Assembly: GCA_018780805.1 (NCBI GenBank)
Contig: JADMJD010000054.1
Coordinates: 1-44,579, forward strand
DNA length: 44,579 bases
Direction: 5' to 3'
Source of the DNA: Rubrivivax sp.
GTDB lineage: Bacteria > Pseudomonadota > Gammaproteobacteria > Burkholderiales > Burkholderiaceae_C
The translations under genes and the position numbers were made by a program. The notes below the pieces were generated by a model. It was not told where the DNA came from. It searched no databases and saw only the letters and a list, made by a program, of their open reading frames with translations. This document shows positions 1-9,878 of the stretch, piece by piece; position 1 is the stretch's first letter, and each line of letters opens with the position of its first letter.

Positions 1-945
<945 letters not shown>

Positions 946-999
946 CAGCGCGCACGAATCGGGTTACAACCAACGGACAACGACCGGAGGTAGTTCCCG

Positions 1000-2988
1000 A
1001 TGAGTGACCTGATTTCCCTGCGCCGGCGCTTTGCGCTGGCCCCCTTGCTGGCCGCGCTGAGCACCGCGCTGTGGGCCAGCGGCTGTGGTGGTGACAACGA
1101 CAAGGGCCCGCTGCCCGACGCCACGCCGGTGTCCACCGCCTGCCTGGTCAGCACCGATGCCGGCGGTGTGACCGTCGGCTCCGGCGTGCCGGGCGACCCG
1201 GGATTGCCCGAGCCCTCGTCGGGTTACCGCGTCGGCAAACAGGCGGTATCGGGCAAGACCTTCATGGTCTCCACCGCCAACCCGCGGGCCACACAGGCCG
1301 GCTGCGAGGTGCTGGCCGCCGGTGGCAGCGCGGCCGATGCCGCGGTGGCCGTGCAGATGGTGCTGGGCCTGGTGGAGCCGCAGTCCAGCGGCCTGGGCGG
1401 CGGCACCTTCGTCGTCTACTACGACGCTGCCAGCAAGACGGTGCAGACCTACGATGGCCGCGAGACGGCACCCGCCGGTGCGACCGAAAACTACCTGCGC
1501 TGGATCAGCGATGCGCAGCAGACCGCGCCGCTGCCCAACGCCCGCGCCAGTGGCCGCAGCATCGGCACGCCCGGCACGGTGCGCGTGCTGGAGATGCTGC
1601 ACAGCGACCACGGCAGCCGGCCCTGGGCCAGCCTGTTCGACGCCGGCATTGCGCTGGCCAGCAACGGTTTTCCGATCAGCGGCCGCATGGCCGACGCGAT
1701 TGCCGGTGCCCGCAGCAACCTGCTGCGCGACCCCGACGCTGTCGCCTATTTCCTGAAGGCCGACGGCACGTCCAAGCTGCTGGGCGAGACCATCCAGAAC
1801 CCCGACTACGCGGCCACGCTGCAGGCCATCGCCAGCGGCGGTGCAGCGGCCTTCTACAGCGGCGCCATCGCGGCCGACATCGTGGCCGAGATCAACCGCA
1901 CCGAAGCCGGTGCCGACGCACCCGGCGCGCTGACGCCCGGTGCCACCACGCTGGCCGATCTGGCCGGTTACCAGGCCGTGCGCCGCAACCCGGTGTGCAT
2001 CGACTACCGCGCGCACCGCGTCTGCGGCATGGGCCCGCCGTCGTCGGGTGGCATCGCCGTGGCGCAGACCCTGGGCATCCTGGAGAACTTCGGCCTCAAC
2101 GCCTTCGGGCCGAGCGCGCTGGACATCGAAGGGGGCAAACCCAGCGTGATGGGCGTGCACCTGATCAGCGAGGCGCAGCGCCTGGCCTATGCCGACCGCA
2201 ACAAGTACGTCGCCGACACCGACTTCGTGCCGCTGCCCGCCAACGGCGTGTCCAGCATGCTGGACAAGGCCTACCTGCGCGACCGCGCCAACCTGATCAG
2301 CTTCAGCGCCAGCATGGGCGTGGCGCTGCCGGGTGTGTTCCCGGGTGCCGTGGCGCTGGGTAGCAGCGACCAGGAGGGCAAGGGCACCTCGCACGTGTCC
2401 ATCGTCGATGCGCAGGGCAACGCGGTGTCGATGACGACCACGATCGAAAGTGGCATGGGCGCGTACCGCTTCGTGCGCGGCTTCCTGCTCAACAACGAGC
2501 TGACCGACTTCTCCGCCACCCCGTCGGACGCTGCCGGCCCGATCGCCAACCGCGTGCAGCCGCTGAAGCGCCCGCGCAGCTCGATGGCGCCCACCGTGGT
2601 GCTGCAGCGCAACGCCGACGGCTCCAACGGCGAGCTGTTGATGGCCACCGGCTCACCCGGCGGCGCCACCATCATCCAGTTCGTCACCAAGACCGTGGTG
2701 GGTGTGCTGGACTGGGGGCTGGACGCGCAGCAGGCCACGTCGCTGGTGAACTTCGGCTCCAGCAACAGCACCACCACCGGCATCGGCGGTGAACACCCCA
2801 ACATCGTCGCGGCCGACAACGGCAACGGTGATGCACTGGTCACCGGGCTGCGGGCGCTGGGGCATGTGGTGTCGGTGTCGGCACAGTCCAGCGGTGTGTC
2901 CACCGTGCTGAAGGTGCAGGTGGATGGCCAGCCGCGCCTGCAAGGCGGCGCTGATCCGCGGCGCGAAGGCCTGGTCCTCGGCGACTGA
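1000..2988 (+). CDS. ggt: Gamma-glutamyltransferase (glutathione hydrolase), lipoprotein-like
   Basis: An Ntn-hydrolase that removes or transfers the gamma-glutamyl group of glutathione and related peptides in the periplasm; the precursor cleaves itself before a conserved Thr. The 662-residue protein has an N-terminal basic/hydrophobic leader ending ALWASGC, a near-lipobox that suggests lipidation at Cys30. The family blocks GLVEPQSSGLGGG, MGPPSSGGIAVAQ and the C-terminal GGADPRREG are present. The predicted autocleavage and nucleophile Thr is residue 463 in GKGTSHVSIVD. GGAGG-like ribosome site GGAGG lies at 986-990, nine bases before the ATG, which fixes the start. It is longer than the E. 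coli enzyme (about 580 residues), with the extra length mostly in the leader and the first 70 residues. The leader has -3 Ala instead of Leu, so lipidation is less certain than export. Confidence 0.93.
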   Translation: MSDLISLRRRFALAPLLAALSTALWASGCGGDNDKGPLPDATPVSTACLVSTDAGGVTVGSGVPGDPGLPEPSSGYRVGKQAVSGKTFMVSTANPRATQAGCEVLAAGGSAADAAVAVQMVLGLVEPQSSGLGGGTFVVYYDAASKTVQTYDGRETAPAGATENYLRWISDAQQTAPLPNARASGRSIGTPGTVRVLEMLHSDHGSRPWASLFDAGIALASNGFPISGRMADAIAGARSNLLRDPDAVAYFLKADGTSKLLGETIQNPDYAATLQAIASGGAAAFYSGAIAADIVAEINRTEAGADAPGALTPGATTLADLAGYQAVRRNPVCIDYRAHRVCGMGPPSSGGIAVAQTLGILENFGLNAFGPSALDIEGGKPSVMGVHLISEAQRLAYADRNKYVADTDFVPLPANGVSSMLDKAYLRDRANLISFSASMGVALPGVFPGAVALGSSDQEGKGTSHVSIVDAQGNAVSMTTTIESGMGAYRFVRGFLLNNELTDFSATPSDAAGPIANRVQPLKRPRSSMAPTVVLQRNADGSNGELLMATGSPGGATIIQFVTKTVVGVLDWGLDAQQATSLVNFGSSNSTTTGIGGEHPNIVAADNGNGDALVTGLRALGHVVSVSAQSSGVSTVLKVQVDGQPRLQGGADPRREGLVLGD

Positions 2989-2994
2989 CCGGGT

Positions 2995-4527
2995 TCAGCC
3001 GGCCGCCACCACCTGGTTGCGACCGGCCGCCTTGGCGGCGTACAGCGCGCGGTCGGCCGACGAATACAGCGCGTCCAGGCTGCCGCCATGCAGGCCCAGC
3101 TGGGCCACCCCGGCCGACAGCGTGACGGCCCGGCCCGGCACCTGCAGCGTGGCGCGCAGCACGTCCACCCGCTGCCGGGCGCCGGCCAGGTCCGAGCCCG
3201 GCAGCAGCAGCGCAAACTCCTCGCCCCCGATGCGGAAGACGGCGTCACTGCCGCGCACACCACCGCGCAGATGTGCCGCCACCGCAGCCAGCACGGCGTC
3301 GCCCGCGGCATGGCCGTCGCTGTCGTTGATGCGCTTGAAGTGGTCCAGGTCCAGCAGGGCCAGTGCCAGCGGCTGCCCGGTGCGGGCGCTGTGCAAGGCC
3401 TCGGCCTCAAAACGCTGGTCCAGCGCACGGCGGTTCCACAGGCCGGTGAGTGGGTCGCGCAGCGAGAGCTCACGCAGCTCGGTCACGTCGCGCAGCTGCA
3501 CCAGCCGGCCCAGCACCCGGCCGGTGGGGCCGATGTCGCGCGCCCGCAGCTCGTAGACGCGGCCTGCCACCTCCAGCACCGCGTTGGCCGCTGGATCGGC
3601 GGCCAGCACCTCGGCCAGCGCGGCGCCGTACCCAGGCCAATCGCACAGCGGCTGGCCGGCAGGCCGTGCGCCATCGGCCAGGTGGCTGGCGGCGTGGTTG
3701 GCGTCGCGCACATGGCCTTGCGGGTCCAGCACCAGCACCGGGTCGGGCAACTCGGCAAACAACAGGGTGCGGGCCAGTGGCACGGCCGTGAACAGCTGCT
3801 GGCGCCGGATCAGCCAGGCGAAACCCAGCAGCGCGGCGGCGTAGCTCAGCGGCGTGGGGTCGCCGCCCAGCGGGCGCCAGCCCCAACCGACGTAGGCCAG
3901 GTTGCTGGCCACCGGGAACGCCATGACGAGTGCAAACATGCGCCACTGGCCGCGCTCTTCGCGCGCCGCGCGGCGCCAGCTGCGCAGCAGGATGCGCAGG
4001 GACACGGCCAGCCAGGCGTAACCCCAGGCCGCCAGCACCGCAAACAGCGGGCCCCAGGCGTAGTGCATGCGGCGCACGCCCAGCTCCGGCGGCCCCAGGG
4101 CCGAGCCCGGCCCGTACAACAGGCCGTGCTGGCCGTTGCCGAGTGCGGCTGCGGCCAGCGCCAGCCCGGCCACGGCCACCACGGCCGACAGGCTGCGGCC
4201 GGGCAGGCCGTCCTGGGTGTTGACGTACTGGTGCAGGAACAAGGCCCACAGCACCGGCTGCGCCAGGATCATCGGCCAGGCCAGCAGCGCCCAGGTGGAC
4301 TTGCAGGGAGGGTCCACCGCCGCGTGGCCGGCCGTGGTGGCCCACAGCCAGCCCACCATCACCAGCAGCAGCACGGCAAAACTGCGCTGACCGGGGAAGT
4401 AGCGCTGCGCCACCGTCCAGCCGCTCAGCACCAGCAGGCCGATGCCCAGCACGATGCGCCAGACCAGGTCCGGCGTCTGCTGCCAGGCGCTCACCGAACA
4501 ACTGGCCAGGTCCAGGGCCGGTGTCAT
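2995..4527 (-). CDS. Membrane diguanylate cyclase (7TM-PAS-GGDEF)
   Basis: Predicted to make cyclic di-GMP from two GTP at the inner membrane. The 510-residue protein has about seven hydrophobic helices in residues 1-220, resembling the 7TM module found in front of some histidine kinases, then a PAS-like domain (about 225-335, beginning DPVLVLDPQGHVRDANH), then a GGDEF domain opening LRDPLTGLWNRRAL. The active-site motif is GGEEF at 434-438, a functional variant, and an RxxD inhibitory site (RGSD, 425-428) sits five residues before it, so product inhibition is expected. The start MTPALDL at 4527 was chosen because the longer open frame runs backwards through the asparaginase gene. It lies 11 bp after that gene on the same strand, so the two are probably co-transcribed. 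The sensed ligand is unknown. Confidence 0.9.
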   Translation of the reverse strand: MTPALDLASCSVSAWQQTPDLVWRIVLGIGLLVLSGWTVAQRYFPGQRSFAVLLLVMVGWLWATTAGHAAVDPPCKSTWALLAWPMILAQPVLWALFLHQYVNTQDGLPGRSLSAVVAVAGLALAAAALGNGQHGLLYGPGSALGPPELGVRRMHYAWGPLFAVLAAWGYAWLAVSLRILLRSWRRAAREERGQWRMFALVMAFPVASNLAYVGWGWRPLGGDPTPLSYAAALLGFAWLIRRQQLFTAVPLARTLLFAELPDPVLVLDPQGHVRDANHAASHLADGARPAGQPLCDWPGYGAALAEVLAADPAANAVLEVAGRVYELRARDIGPTGRVLGRLVQLRDVTELRELSLRDPLTGLWNRRALDQRFEAEALHSARTGQPLALALLDLDHFKRINDSDGHAAGDAVLAAVAAHLRGGVRGSDAVFRIGGEEFALLLPGSDLAGARQRVDVLRATLQVPGRAVTLSAGVAQLGLHGGSLDALYSSADRALYAAKAAGRNQVVAAG

Positions 4528-4538
4528 GGCAGGGGCTG

Positions 4539-5567
4539 TTAGGCGCGGGCCTCGGTGGCCCGCAGCTGGCCGACCTCGATGCCGTTCCAGTTGCGCAGCG
4601 TCGTCGTGCTGACCGTGGCCAGCAGCGCGTCGTCCGCACCGTCGGTGCGCAGCAGGCGCTGCAGCAGCGCGGCCAGCACCACCTCGGCCGCGCGGGCGTT
4701 GTTGCCGTCGTCCATCTTCAGCGCCAGGCCCAGGCCCAGCGTGGGCAGGGCGGCGCAGTACACACCTTCGGCCCCCACCTTGCAGAAGACCCGCTCGCGG
4801 AAGTGTTCCATCAACCGTGTGTCCAGCCGCCCGCTGCCGCCCACCATGAAGGGCGCCGCAGCCACCGCGCTGCGCAGCCGGCTGGCCGCACGGGCGTGTT
4901 CGCTGCTCAGGCCCTGGCCCGTGGCCACACGCGCAAACGCCAGCGCCAGGTGGCGCAGCGGGATCGCGTAGGTGGGGATGGAGCAGCCGTCGGTGCCGGC
5001 CGCGGCATCGGTCAGGTCGAAGCCGGTGCTGGCCTGCAGTGCGGCCGTGACCTCGCGCATCACGGCATGCCCGGGCTGCACATAGCCGCGCAGGAAGGCG
5101 GCAGCATCCCGCCCGCCCGCCAGGTGGCAGCCCAGGCACACGAAGCCGGCGTGTTTGCCGGAGCAGTTGTTGTGCAGCGCACTGGGCGCGGCACCTTCAC
5201 GTGCCAGGGCCTTGAGCGCCGCGTCGTGGTAGGGCCAGTGCGCGCCGCATTCCAGCACGCTGGCGTCCAGGCCGGCCTTGGCCAGCATGTGGGCGGCGGT
5301 GCGGGCATGCGGCGCTTCGCCGCCGTGCGAGGCGCAGGCCAGCGCCAGTTCTTCATCGCTCAGGCCCAGCGCATCGGCCGCGCCGCTGGCCACCAGCGGC
5401 AGCGCCTGCAGCACCTTGACGGCCGAGCGCGGGAAGATCGGGCGATCGATGTCGCCGAGTGCGGTGTGCACATGGCCGTGGGCGTCGAGCACGGCCACGG
5501 ACCCGCGGTGGAAGGACTCGACGATGCCGCCGCGCAGGGCTTCGACCAGGGTGGGGTTGGCACTCAT
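4539..5567 (-). CDS. Type II (Rhizobium etli AnsA-like) L-asparaginase
   Basis: Predicted to hydrolyse L-asparagine to aspartate and ammonia. The 342-residue protein belongs to the asparaginase II family (Pfam PF06089), unrelated to the classical E. coli enzymes. The expected catalytic and zinc residues can be read: Ser48 and Lys51 in PRSAVKVLQ, Ser80 in CASHGGE, Cys135 and Lys138 in NNCSGKHAGF, and Cys195 in GTDGCSIPTY. No signal peptide is seen, so it is cytoplasmic. Its 3' end is 11 bp upstream of the diguanylate cyclase start. Its 5' end faces the divergent DUF429 gene across only 26 bp, so promoter elements must overlap coding sequence. Substrate assignment follows from the family; the protein itself is clearly intact. 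Confidence 0.88.
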   Translation of the reverse strand: MSANPTLVEALRGGIVESFHRGSVAVLDAHGHVHTALGDIDRPIFPRSAVKVLQALPLVASGAADALGLSDEELALACASHGGEAPHARTAAHMLAKAGLDASVLECGAHWPYHDAALKALAREGAAPSALHNNCSGKHAGFVCLGCHLAGGRDAAAFLRGYVQPGHAVMREVTAALQASTGFDLTDAAAGTDGCSIPTYAIPLRHLALAFARVATGQGLSSEHARAASRLRSAVAAAPFMVGGSGRLDTRLMEHFRERVFCKVGAEGVYCAALPTLGLGLALKMDDGNNARAAEVVLAALLQRLLRTDGADDALLATVSTTTLRNWNGIEVGQLRATEARA

Positions 5568-5593
5568 GGAGCGGACTGTAAGCCGGCCCGGCC

Positions 5594-6421
5594 ATGGACA
5601 ATCCCATGATGAGCAGTTCCCTGATCGGCGTTGACTTCACCAGCGCCCCCACGCGCCGCAAACCCATCACCGTGGCCCGCGGCACGCTGGCCGGGCTGGT
5701 GCTGCGGCTGGACCGGGTGGACAACTGCACCAGCTTCCCCGCCTTCGAGGCCGCGCTGGCCGAGCCCGGGCCCTGGTGCGGCGCCTTTGACTTTCCCTTC
5801 GGCCTGCCGCGGGTGTTTGCCGACGCGCTGGGCCTGGGCGCCAGCTGCGCCGAGGTCAGCGCCGCCGTGCATGCCCGCTGCGCCACGCGCATGGACTTCC
5901 GTGCGCTGGTCGATGCCTGGGGCCGGGGCCTGCCTCACCGGCTGACCGACCGCGCGCTGGGCCCAGGCATCCACAGCACCAGCCCGCTGCAGACACGGTA
6001 TGTGCCGGTGGGTTTCATGTGGTTCGAAGGCCTGTCGCGCCTGCTGGCCGCCGGTGTGGGCCTGCCCGGCCTGCAGGCGGGTGATCCGCAGCGCCTGGCT
6101 TTCGAAGGCTACCCCGGCGCGCTGGCGCATGCACTGATCGGCCGCCGTTCGTACAAGAACAGCGCCGAGCCCGACCGGCTGATCGCCCGCAAGGACCTGG
6201 TGGACGCGCTGGAGCAGGGCCGGGCCACCACCGCCTACCCCGATGCCCCGCGCCTGAAGCTCAGCCACGCGATGCGTGACGCGCTGGTGGCCGATACCAG
6301 CGGCGACCGGCTCGACGCCGTGTTGTGCCTGGTGCAAGCCGCCTGGGCGCAGGCGCAGCCTGGCCACGGCCTGCCGCCGGTGCTGGACCCGGTGGAAGGC
6401 TGGATCCTGGGCGCGCGCTGA
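5594..6421 (+). CDS. DUF429 domain protein
   Basis: A 275-residue protein opening with IGVDFTSAP, which is the usual start of the DUF429 family (Pfam PF04250, RNase-H-like fold predicted for the family, function unknown). Later conserved-looking pieces are GAFDFPFGLPR, STSPLQTRYVPVGFMWFEG and FEGYPGALAHALIGRRSYKN, followed by a C-terminal DRLDAVLCLVQAAWA, which resembles the acidic DALDALVCA-type ending of these proteins. Two other in-frame ATG codons at 5606 and 5609 are equally possible starts; none has a good ribosome site. It is divergent from the asparaginase gene. I cannot assign a reaction. Confidence 0.75.
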   Translation: MDNPMMSSSLIGVDFTSAPTRRKPITVARGTLAGLVLRLDRVDNCTSFPAFEAALAEPGPWCGAFDFPFGLPRVFADALGLGASCAEVSAAVHARCATRMDFRALVDAWGRGLPHRLTDRALGPGIHSTSPLQTRYVPVGFMWFEGLSRLLAAGVGLPGLQAGDPQRLAFEGYPGALAHALIGRRSYKNSAEPDRLIARKDLVDALEQGRATTAYPDAPRLKLSHAMRDALVADTSGDRLDAVLCLVQAAWAQAQPGHGLPPVLDPVEGWILGAR

Positions 6422-6454
6422 GCCGCAGCCCGGTTACACAAGCGTCACACAAAC

Positions 6455-6470
6455 CGGCGGCTGGCCGCCG
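6455..6470. terminator. GC stem-loop after the DUF429 gene
   Basis: CGGCGG-CTGG-CCGCCG forms a perfect 6-bp stem with a 4-base loop 34 bp after the DUF429 stop. There is no T-run after it, so it is at best a weak or Rho-assisted terminator. The call rests on position and symmetry only. Confidence 0.3.
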
Positions 6471-6527
6471 CTGTCGCTGCCTGGCCACGGCCTCTCCCAG
6501 GGCAGCGCCCACCTGGGCCATGACGGC

Positions 6528-6548
6528 TGCGTGACAGCGTGTCACGCA
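6528..6548. promoter_or_regulatory. 9-bp inverted repeat upstream of the TonB receptor
   Basis: TGCGTGACA-GCG-TGTCACGCA is a perfect inverted repeat (9-bp arms, 3-bp spacer) whose last base is 46 bases before the receptor ATG. It could be a dimeric repressor or activator site, or an mRNA hairpin with a very small loop. The rest of the 173-bp gap (6422-6594) holds the stem-loop at 6455-6470 and the ribosome-site region GAGAGAGGA; I see no riboswitch or Fur-box consensus. Confidence 0.4.
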
Positions 6549-6594
6549 AACAGACTGCACCGATCACTCAACCCCACAGAGAGAGGATCGGAAC

Positions 6595-9186
6595 ATGCAC
6601 ATCAAGCGCAACCACCTGGCACACAGCCGCCTGGCGCTGGCGGCCGTCATGGCGCTCAGCGGTGCCAGCGCGCTGGCCCAGCCCGTCCAACGCATCGAGG
6701 TCACCGGTTCGGCCATCAAGCGCACCAGCGTCGAAGGCCCGGCACCGGTGGAGATCGTGACGCGCAAGGACATCGAACGCAGTGGCGCCACGTCGCTGAA
6801 CGAGCTGCTGCGCTCGATCCCGTCGATCGACATCTTCGACCAGGGCGAACTGGCCTCCAACTCGCCTGCCGGCTCGGGCACCGCCAGCGTGCGCCTGCGT
6901 GGCCTGAGCGACAGCGAGACCCTGGTGCTGCTGAATGGCCGGCGTGTGCCGGTGAACGCACTGTACGACTCGTCGGGGGCCGGTGCGGCCTTCGACATCA
7001 ACTCGCTGCCCATCGGCGCCATCGAGCGGGTGGAGATCCTGAAGGACGGCGCGTCGGCCATCTACGGCGCCGACGCCGTGGCCGGCGTGGTGAACTTCAT
7101 CACCAAGTCTGACTACCAGGGCATCGAGCTCACGGCCAACTACGGCACCAGCAGCCGCAGCGACGGCACTGAAAAACGCGTGGGCCTGTCCGCCGGCTTT
7201 GGCGACCTGGCCAAGGACCGCTTCAACCTGCTGCTGGGCCTGGACGTGTTCAAGCGCGACCCGATCTACCGCAAGGACCGCGACCTCACCAAGTCGGTGG
7301 ACTTCCGTGCCGTGGGTGCCGGCGACCGGCGCAGCAGTTTCTCCCCGCAGGGCAACGTGGTCGACCCGGCCACCGGCGGTTTTGTCGGTATCCCCTACAC
7401 CACCTGCCCGCCGGAGAGCCTGGGCGCCAGCAACATCTGCCGCTACGACTTCAACTCCAGCCTGCTCACCTCGTACAACGGCGCGGACCGGGTCAGCGCG
7501 CTGGCCGTGGCCAGCTTTGCCATCACGCCGGAGATCAAGGCCTTTGCCGAGGCCACCTTCTCGAGCTCGAAGGACACCTTCCTGGCGCACCCGGTGCCCG
7601 ACTACTTCATCGTGCCCATCACCGATGAAACACAGCGCCCTTACGAGATCCTGGACGCCGACGGCGCGGGCACCGACACGGTCTACATCGCCGGGCGCTT
7701 CATGCAAGGCGGGCCACGCACCTCGCAGCGCAAGTCGGACTTCTTCAACACCGCTTTCGGGGTCGAGGGCTACAACGCCGGGCTGGACTGGAAGTTCAGC
7801 GTCAGCCACGGTGTCAGCAAGGTCAAGAATTCCGACAGCAACTACTTCGACGCCAACCTCTGGGCCGTGGCCACCGGCAACGGCAGCATCAACCCCACGG
7901 TGACGACCAACGACCAGGCGCTGGTGGATTCGCTGAAGGTCACACCGGTGCGCGAAGGGGAGTCCAAGCTCACCACGGTCAGCGGCCTGGTGGGGGGTGA
8001 GCTCTTCAAGATGCCGGCCGGTGTGCTGCGTTACGCGGTGGGTTTTTCGCACAACCGCGAGTCGCTGAAGGACACGCCCGACGAGCTCACGCAACAAGGC
8101 CAGGTGGTGGGCAGCATCCAGCAATCGGCGGTGAGTGCGTCGCGCAACTTCAGCGCCGTGTTCGGCGAGCTGCAGGTGCCGCTGATGAAGGACCTGGAAG
8201 GCCAGCTCGCGCTGCGTTACGACAGCTACCCCGGCAGCAAGCAGACCAGCCCCAAGATCGGCCTGAAGTACAGCCCGCTGCCGACACTGGCCTTCCGCGG
8301 TTCGTACACCGAGAGCTTCCGCGCGCCGGTGCTCAAGCAGCTCTACGGCGCCACCGAAGAAGGCGCGACCACGGTCACCGAACCCGATCTGTGCCGCATC
8401 CTGGGCGTGCCGGTGACGATCGACGAAGATGGCGAAGAAACCTGTGTGGCCAACGCCTTCCAGGTCAACGGCTCGAACGCCAACCTGAAGCCCGAGAAGG
8501 GCAAGACCTTCAACCTGGGACTGATCTTCGAGGTGGGCCCCAACTTCAACGCCAGCATCGACTGGTGGAAGATCACCAAGTCCGACGACATCTCCACGCC
8601 CACCATCAGCAGCGCCATCGAACAGGGGCTGTGGAACCGCGATGGCCCGCGCATCAACATCTTCACCAACCTGCAGAACATCGCCGAGCGCGAGACGGCG
8701 GGCGTGGACATCGATGCACGCTTCCGCGTGCGTGGCACGCCGCTGGGCAACCTGTCGTTCCGCAACCTGCTGACCTACTACACCACTAACAAGACCAAGG
8801 ATTCGGCGGGAGCGGACTTCACCGAGTTCAACGGCACCTACGCCACGCCGCGTTTCCGCAACGCCTTCACGGTGAGCAGTGAAATCGGCGCCTGGACGGT
8901 CTTCGGGGCGTGGCGCACGGTGGGCGGTTTCTGGGACAGCGACCGCGGCTTCCCACTGCCCGCCGGCACGCGCAAGGTGGCCAACCATGAAGAGCTGGAC
9001 CTGCAGGTGCAGTACGCCGGCTTCAAGGGCTGGGAGCTGTCGGCCGGCCTGAAAAACGCGCTCGACAACGCACCGCCGTTCAGCGTGCAGAACGCGTCCA
9101 GCAACACCTACACGCAGATGGGGTTTGCCGAGGTGTATTCGGCGCGCGGCCGGTATGGCTACGTGTCGGCGAAATACAGCTTCTGA
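6595..9186 (+). CDS. TonB-dependent outer-membrane receptor
   Basis: Energy-dependent importer of a large or scarce ligand across the outer membrane, working with TonB-ExbB-ExbD. The 863-residue precursor has a signal peptide cleaved near ALAQ-PVQ, then QRIEVTGSAIKRT, the plug domain (about 40-160, with IPSIDIFD, VRLRGLSDSETLVLLNGRRVP and VEILKDGASAIYGADAVAGV, all typical), and a beta-barrel ending in KYSF with the C-terminal Phe expected for outer-membrane assembly. The long barrel and the GPAPVEIVTRKDIE opening resemble the large receptors that import carbohydrates, peptides or other non-iron substrates, but the ligand is not predictable here. No transporter or iron gene adjoins it. The upstream inverted repeat may be its operator. 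The stop codon lies in a 16-bp tandem repeat. Confidence 0.93.
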   Translation: MHIKRNHLAHSRLALAAVMALSGASALAQPVQRIEVTGSAIKRTSVEGPAPVEIVTRKDIERSGATSLNELLRSIPSIDIFDQGELASNSPAGSGTASVRLRGLSDSETLVLLNGRRVPVNALYDSSGAGAAFDINSLPIGAIERVEILKDGASAIYGADAVAGVVNFITKSDYQGIELTANYGTSSRSDGTEKRVGLSAGFGDLAKDRFNLLLGLDVFKRDPIYRKDRDLTKSVDFRAVGAGDRRSSFSPQGNVVDPATGGFVGIPYTTCPPESLGASNICRYDFNSSLLTSYNGADRVSALAVASFAITPEIKAFAEATFSSSKDTFLAHPVPDYFIVPITDETQRPYEILDADGAGTDTVYIAGRFMQGGPRTSQRKSDFFNTAFGVEGYNAGLDWKFSVSHGVSKVKNSDSNYFDANLWAVATGNGSINPTVTTNDQALVDSLKVTPVREGESKLTTVSGLVGGELFKMPAGVLRYAVGFSHNRESLKDTPDELTQQGQVVGSIQQSAVSASRNFSAVFGELQVPLMKDLEGQLALRYDSYPGSKQTSPKIGLKYSPLPTLAFRGSYTESFRAPVLKQLYGATEEGATTVTEPDLCRILGVPVTIDEDGEETCVANAFQVNGSNANLKPEKGKTFNLGLIFEVGPNFNASIDWWKITKSDDISTPTISSAIEQGLWNRDGPRINIFTNLQNIAERETAGVDIDARFRVRGTPLGNLSFRNLLTYYTTNKTKDSAGADFTEFNGTYATPRFRNAFTVSSEIGAWTVFGAWRTVGGFWDSDRGFPLPAGTRKVANHEELDLQVQYAGFKGWELSAGLKNALDNAPPFSVQNASSNTYTQMGFAEVYSARGRYGYVSAKYSF

Positions 9187-9227
9187 AGGACGCAGCTTCT
9201 GAAGGACGCAGCTTCTGAACGACACAG
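9180..9227 (+). repeat. Three tandem copies of a 16-bp unit at the receptor 3' end
   Basis: Units at 9180-9195, 9196-9211 (identical) and 9212-9227 (two mismatches) share the sequence CTTCTGAAGGACGCAG. The first contains the receptor stop codon. Because 16 is not a multiple of three, the TGA in each unit falls in a different frame (9184, 9200, 9216), giving stops in all three forward frames. It lies between two convergent genes. Confidence 0.9.
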
Positions 9228-9245
9228 CGTTTGAAGCCGGCGCTT

Positions 9246-9839
9246 CTACGCGCCAGCGTCGAAGCTGTCCGGCCGCTTGCCCTTGAAGGGTGCGTAGAAA
9301 CGTTTGATCTCGACCATGTCCTGGTCGAGGTCACCCGTGGTGCGGAAGGCCTGGCCGATGCCGCTGCGTTTGGCGCTGTAGTCCATGTAGGCCAGCAGGA
9401 TGGGCACGCCCGCCTGCTGGGCGATGTAGTAGAAGCCGCTCTTCCAGTAGCGCGCCCGGCCGCGTGTGCCTTCCGGGGCGACCACCAGGTGCAGCGGCCC
9501 GGGCGACTCGCGCAACAGGCGCGCCGCGGTCTCCACCAGGCTGCTGCGTTCTTCGCGGTTCACCGGGATGCCGCCCAGCCAACGCATCAGCCCACCAAAG
9601 GGCGCGCGAAAGATGCTGGCCTTGCCCAGCCAGTGGATGTCGGCCCGCAGCACGAAGGCCACCATCAGGGTGTAGGGCAGGTCCCAGTTGCTGGTGTGTG
9701 GCGCCGCGATCACCACGCTGCGCTGCACGTCCGCCGGCACACCGCCTTCCACCTGCCAGCCGGTGGCGCGCAGGAACAGCCCGGACAAAAGACGCAGCGT
9801 GTGGTTGACAACAGGTGTCGTGAAGATGGTGCGGTGCAC
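9246..9839 (-). CDS. PlsC-like 1-acyl-glycerol-3-phosphate acyltransferase family protein
   Basis: Predicted to transfer an acyl chain to a lysophospholipid-like acceptor at the inner membrane. The 197-residue protein has the acyltransferase HX4D motif as HTSNWD, the substrate-binding region GGIPVNREER and the PEGTR motif, in the usual order and spacing. It is shorter than classical PlsC and matches the compact PlsC-like group without added membrane helices. The start is GTG at 9839; no better ATG exists upstream in frame. It follows the MocR-like gene by 39 bp on the same strand, so it may be co-transcribed with it or be its target, but this is not shown. It is convergent with the TonB receptor. 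The exact acceptor is unknown. Confidence 0.85.
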   Translation of the reverse strand: MHRTIFTTPVVNHTLRLLSGLFLRATGWQVEGGVPADVQRSVVIAAPHTSNWDLPYTLMVAFVLRADIHWLGKASIFRAPFGGLMRWLGGIPVNREERSSLVETAARLLRESPGPLHLVVAPEGTRGRARYWKSGFYYIAQQAGVPILLAYMDYSAKRSGIGQAFRTTGDLDQDMVEIKRFYAPFKGKRPDSFDAGA

Positions 9840-9878
9840 AGGCGGTCCGGCAGCAGGGGGACCCGGATTCTCGCCGGC

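Noticed and set aside
964..2394. Long minus-strand frame opposite the gamma-glutamyltransferase gene
   Set aside because: It is a shadow frame rich in His, Gln, Gly and Arg with no domain; such frames are common opposite GC-rich genes.
3088..4542. 484-codon plus-strand frame opposite the diguanylate cyclase
   Set aside because: Composition is Gln/His/Gly/Arg-rich and featureless, while the minus strand encodes a clear GGDEF protein.
6455..6470. Rho-independent terminator
   Set aside because: The stem is good but no T-run follows, so I list it only as a weak candidate.
6568..9225. 885-codon minus-strand frame opposite the TonB receptor
   Set aside because: No recognisable domain; the plus strand encodes a complete receptor with a signal peptide and terminal Phe.
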